From: G965247475 sp965247475
GTDB taxonomy: Bacteria; Chloroflexota; UBA11872
Direction: 5' to 3'
Assembly (NCBI GenBank): GCA_965247475.1
Contig: OZ252016.1
Coordinates: forward strand, 1,178,001-1,242,000
Length of the DNA stretch: 64,000 nucleotides
The notes below the pieces were generated by a model. The model was not told the DNA's origin and did not search any database. It saw only the letters and a list, made by a program, of their open reading frames with translations. The position numbers and the translations under genes are program-made. Of the stretch, positions 61,264 through 64,000 are shown one piece after another. How positions within the stretch are numbered: the stretch's first letter is position 1; every line of letters starts with the position of its first letter.

Positions 61264-61283
61264 ATTCCGGCGTCCGCCGGAAT
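61264..61283. repeat. REP-like palindrome, TTCCGGCG type
   Basis: ATTCCGGCG and CGCCGGAAT flank TC, a 20-base perfect hairpin embedded in GGATTCC...GGAATGAC. Elements of this form are widely scattered in intergenic DNA of many bacteria. Here it lies 39 bases from the neighbouring palindrome, so the pair may form a compound element. Confidence 0.65.
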
Positions 61284-61420
61284 GACCACTCAAGGACTCG
61301 CCAGGCGGCCCACATCACGCAGTGGCCCGACCCTCGGGGTGGGGCACACGGAGTTTGGCGTCGTCCCGCGCTGAAGAGGGTGGGCCACCAGGCGGCGGGA
61401 CCGGGGAAGACCCCTGGGCG

Positions 61421-61993
61421 CTAGAACTTCCCGCCGCTCTTCGACTGGATGACGCGCCCTTCGCCCTTCACCACCTCAAAGTTGAACGTCAGCTGCTTGG
61501 CGGGCGGGTCGGTCCGGCGCGCCGCGTCCTGCTGGACGAGCTCGAATACGGCAGCTACGGCCCCCACGGCGACCGGGCGAAGCTCGAGCACCTTGGTCGC
61601 GGTCGTGGGGTCGCCAATCAGTCCGTCGGTCTCGAACGCGGGGACGCCGTCGACGCCGAACCACTCGATCAGATGGGCGGGCGGCTGTTCGGCGAATCGC
61701 CACCGCAGCGGTGAGGCGTCGTCGCCGGCGAGCTCGAGCAAGAGCCCGACCTTGTCCATCACGTTCAAGTCGTGAACGAACACCGGTGTTTCGATCACGC
61801 CGCTCGCATCCGCCTCGGTCAGGTACGCCATGGCCCGGCCGCGCATGGACTCGATCGTCTCCGACACGGTTGTTGCGGCGACGGGCGCCTCCGCCACACT
61901 CACCGCCGTCGGCGAACTCTCACCGCAGGCGACCAGCGCGATCGCGATCGATCCGATCAGCATCAGGCGCTTGCCGGCCGCGAGCTTGCGCAT
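61421..61993 (-). CDS. lipoprotein of unknown function, paralogue B
   Basis: A 190-residue lipoprotein from the ATG at 61993, preceded by GAGGAG. The signal KRLMLIGSIAIALVAC ends in a lipobox LVAC. The mature part repeats the pattern of paralogue A: SIE-like ESMRGRAMAYLTEADASG, RWRFAEQPPAHLIEWFGVD and GLIGDPTTATKVLELRPVAV. The N- and C-terminal ends differ from paralogue A. The two genes converge on 61158-61420, which holds REP-like palindromes and no gene. Confidence 0.77.
   Translation of the reverse strand: MRKLAAGKRLMLIGSIAIALVACGESSPTAVSVAEAPVAATTVSETIESMRGRAMAYLTEADASGVIETPVFVHDLNVMDKVGLLLELAGDDASPLRWRFAEQPPAHLIEWFGVDGVPAFETDGLIGDPTTATKVLELRPVAVGAVAAVFELVQQDAARRTDPPAKQLTFNFEVVKGEGRVIQSKSGGKF
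61583..61705 (-). repeat. inverted repeat arm B (within lipoprotein gene)
   Basis: This is the inverse copy of 60891-61013. Most mismatches fall in third codon positions, which suggests both copies are under protein selection or are kept alike by gene conversion. Confidence 0.8.
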
Positions 61994-62076
61994 CGGGGCT
62001 CTCCTCGGCAACGCAGCCGGACCCCGAGGCTAGAACGTGAGTTCCGGCCTCGGGGTCCGCGCCGCGGATTACGACA

Positions 62077-63714
62077 TCAGTCGTACGACTCGAATCTCGT
62101 GGCCGGCGCTTCGGACTCCGCCACTACCGTCGCCATGCTCGCCTGCATGTTCTCCACGGTCTCCTGCACGGTGGTCTTGCCGTTGAACAGCTCCGCCTCG
62201 ACGTGGGTGTTGAGCACCGTGCCCCGGAACGTCAGGTAGTCACGGAAGTACCCCCGCGTCCGGTTGTCGGGCTTCTCGATGGCCGCCTTCCACCACTTCA
62301 TGCCTTCCGGCGGTCCGGCAAGCGTAGCGGGCTTGTCGATGCTGCCCTTCCACGGCGGCATGTTGCCGCGGTCGATGCCAACACGGTCCGACACCTCTTC
62401 ACCGGCGGTGAAGATCAGCCACTTGACCGATTGCTCGAGCACCCCCTGGGATTCGGCGGTTGCGAACGCGTTGTGGTTCTGGTCGTCGTGCCCGTGCGCG
62501 ATCCCCATCGTCCCCGGGTGGGCCGGCGTGGGAATGAGCGTCCAGTTGAACCGCGTTCCGATGGATCCATGGAAGCCCGCCGGAATGTAGAAGCTGCTGC
62601 CATGGTGGGTGGCGGCGTTGCCGGCGACAAACGGATCGCCGAACTCGCCGGCGACGTCCTTCGCGAGCTCCTGCTGGATCGAGCTGCCATCGACGTTGAT
62701 GATCTGGTTCAACCACTCGATGGTCTCAACCCACGCGGGGTGGTCGAACATCCCCGCCGTGAAGTCCTCATTGATCCAGAACGGCCAGCCCGCGCTGTGG
62801 GCGGTGCCGCCGTAGCTCTTGAGCGATGCGGACTGCTCGTAGTTCCCGAACTTGCCGGCGTCGGCATCGGTGAGCTGCTTGAACGCCTCGGTCGCGTCGT
62901 CCCACGTCCAGCCCGCGCCCTCCGCGTCGGGGACAGCGACGCCCGCCGCGTTGAAGCTATCGATGTTGGCCATCCAGCCGGGGGCGTGGATCTGGTAGGG
63001 CATGCCGTACTGCCGGTGGCCCCAATGGTAGAGCGCACCCTCGTACGGCAGGTTGTTCTCACCGGGAATGACCCAGTAGTTGCTCATGTCAACGCCTTCT
63101 TTGACGATGACGTCCTGGACCTCCGCGAAGGCCCCCTCACGCGCGAACGGCTGGAAGATCGCTCCCCAACCGAGCGCCGTGTGCGGCGCGCGCCCGGCGG
63201 CGATCTGAATTGCCACCTGGTCGATCACGTCCGCGACCGGCTCGACGATCATCAAGATCTCCGGGCTGAGCTCCTTGAACCGGCTGAGCGCCCACTGCAT
63301 GGCCTTGCCGCGAGGCCCGGCGGTGTGATCGGTCGCGAAGCGTACGCCCGTCACCTCGACTTGGACGGGTACCTCCTTGACGACCTCAACCTCCTTGATG
63401 ACCTCGACCTCCTTCACAACCTCCACTTCCACTTCCACCGGCACGTCGCGCGTGACGACCCGGTCGACCACCCGCTCGACCTCGCGAGTCACGATCTTCT
63501 CGACCTCGCGGGTCACGATCCTCTCGACCTCGACCGGCACTTCCTTCTCGACGATCCTCTCGACCTCGACCTGCTGGGTGACCACCCTCTCGACGACCTG
63601 CGCCTCACCGCATGCGGCGAGCACGACTGCCCCCGCGGCGGTCAAGCCTCCGGCCATTCCGGCCCGGAGTACTTGTCGCCGTGTGATTCTGCGATGCCCT
63701 GCTGGTCTCGCCAT
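62077..63714 (-). CDS. ABC-type solute-binding lipoprotein with very long charged stalk
   Basis: A 545-residue lipoprotein from the ATG at 63714, with GGGGGAGGG eight bases before. The Tat-like signal has RRITRRQVLRAGM and the lipobox LAAC with Cys35. Residues 40-123 consist of repeated Val/Glu/Lys/Arg units such as VERIVTREVEKIVTREV and VVKEVEVIKEVEVVKEV. The binding domain shares HTAGPRGKAMQWALSRF and SDRVGIDRGNMPPW with the protein at 41238-42734. Solute unknown; no permease follows before the window end. The stalk probably holds the binding domain away from the membrane. Confidence 0.87.
   Translation of the reverse strand: MARPAGHRRITRRQVLRAGMAGGLTAAGAVVLAACGEAQVVERVVTQQVEVERIVEKEVPVEVERIVTREVEKIVTREVERVVDRVVTRDVPVEVEVEVVKEVEVIKEVEVVKEVPVQVEVTGVRFATDHTAGPRGKAMQWALSRFKELSPEILMIVEPVADVIDQVAIQIAAGRAPHTALGWGAIFQPFAREGAFAEVQDVIVKEGVDMSNYWVIPGENNLPYEGALYHWGHRQYGMPYQIHAPGWMANIDSFNAAGVAVPDAEGAGWTWDDATEAFKQLTDADAGKFGNYEQSASLKSYGGTAHSAGWPFWINEDFTAGMFDHPAWVETIEWLNQIINVDGSSIQQELAKDVAGEFGDPFVAGNAATHHGSSFYIPAGFHGSIGTRFNWTLIPTPAHPGTMGIAHGHDDQNHNAFATAESQGVLEQSVKWLIFTAGEEVSDRVGIDRGNMPPWKGSIDKPATLAGPPEGMKWWKAAIEKPDNRTRGYFRDYLTFRGTVLNTHVEAELFNGKTTVQETVENMQASMATVVAESEAPATRFESYD
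63346..63597 (-). repeat. coding repeat for the Val/Glu/Lys stalk
   Basis: DNA units such as GACCTCGAC/CTTCTCGAC recur along this stretch and encode the 84-residue stalk. The units are not exact tandem copies but show clear period-like similarity (VxxEVxxIV). Such DNA is prone to slippage, so stalk length may vary between strains. Confidence 0.6.
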
Positions 63715-63932
63715 TACGCCCTCCCCCGCCTGGGTTCGAATGCCGAATCGGAACCTCCAAGCTAGCCCCGGCACTGTGCCACGTGCCACGAAACAGGTAA
63801 AGCGAGGCAAGCGGATAGATCACCCGGCGCGGGCGTACGGGCCTCCGGCGGTCCTCCGCCGTTCAATCGGCGAAGTATTCTGAGATTCCGCGCGCCCCGG
63901 CTCCCGAGCGCAGACCGCCCCAAGAAGGCGCG

Positions 63933-64000
63933 GTGAACGTGGCCGATCTCACGCGACTACTGCTGGGGGCGCTCGCGCTATCGATCACCGCGCTTGCGTC
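63933..64000 (+). CDS. start of a protein with N-terminal hydrophobic segment (cut by window edge)
   Basis: A GTG at 63933, preceded by AAGAAGG, opens a frame that runs off the right edge. The visible residues read VNVADLTRLLLGALALSITA, a likely signal or membrane segment. A GTG two codons later is also possible. Nothing can be said about function. It is divergent from the stalked binding-protein gene, with 218 bases between. Confidence 0.4.
   Translation, partial: MNVADLTRLLLGALALSITALA

Noticed and set aside
61288..61294. HAIR half-site ACTCAAG between the lipoproteins
   Set aside because: A single half-site without a partner at N7 spacing.
62203..63765. Plus-strand frame of 520 codons opposite the stalked binding protein
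   Set aside because: Its Leu/Asp/His repeats are only the complement of the stalk codons.

Overview
The window is a GC-rich bacterial chromosome segment with tight gene spacing and many 4-base ATGA/GTGA overlaps. Several traits suggest Chloroflexota, perhaps a Dehalococcoidia/SAR202-like lineage: two solute-binding lipoproteins carry long Val/Glu/Lys 'VEKIV/VKEV' stalks behind Tat-type lipoprotein signals; the heat-shock regulator is HspR; and there is a broad catabolic set (luciferase-like monooxygenase, CaiB/BaiF CoA-transferase, Ldh, HpaI and DapA-like enzymes). This placement is inference; no rRNA or marker tree is available here.

Layout. 1-8270 (minus) is a surface-polysaccharide cluster: the start of a probable polyprenyl glycosylphosphotransferase, five glycosyltransferases, an O-antigen ligase-like protein and dTDP-4-dehydrorhamnose reductase. 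8384-17168 holds miaB, a SPOR plus beta-propeller lipoprotein, a YkgJ-type cysteine-cluster protein, a stomatin/NfeD pair, an Eis-like acetyltransferase, a Nudix hydrolase and a creatininase-family hydrolase. 17371-26172 (minus) is one proteostasis operon, lon-dnaK-grpE-dnaJ-hspR-clpC, with a HAIR-like HspR operator inside its promoter. 26178-28989 has a solute-binding-like lipoprotein and a DUF2851 protein.

29068-35431 is a six-gene shikimate/chorismate operon (aroF-aroA-aroE-aroC-aroK-aroB). In front of it lies a folded leader with a possible pseudoknot, a 16-codon leader peptide containing one Tyr, three Phe and one Trp codon, and an intrinsic terminator. I read this as an aromatic-amino-acid attenuator, the most striking signal in the window. 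35548-46081 continues with a membrane-anchored gamma-carbonic-anhydrase-like protein, radC, a vapBC-type toxin-antitoxin pair, lysA, a Rieske protein, a C45 peptidase, a solute-binding lipoprotein, the MurT/GatD lipid II amidation pair, a GlcE-like flavoprotein and tRNA-Pro(CGG).

46082-50095 contains a DUF1801 protein, a transposase remnant, and a hydrolase/monooxygenase pair. 50096-58760 is a catabolic region of amidohydrolase, CoA-transferase, a beta-lactamase-fold protein with altered metal ligands, sugar isomerase-like, aldolase and dehydrogenase genes. 58884-64000 holds secreted or lipoprotein genes, including two similar lipoprotein genes facing each other around REP-like palindromes, and a second stalked solute-binding protein.

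All functions are assigned by motif recognition alone. Start codons were adjusted by eye where a conserved N-terminus, a ribosome-binding site or translational coupling supported a change.
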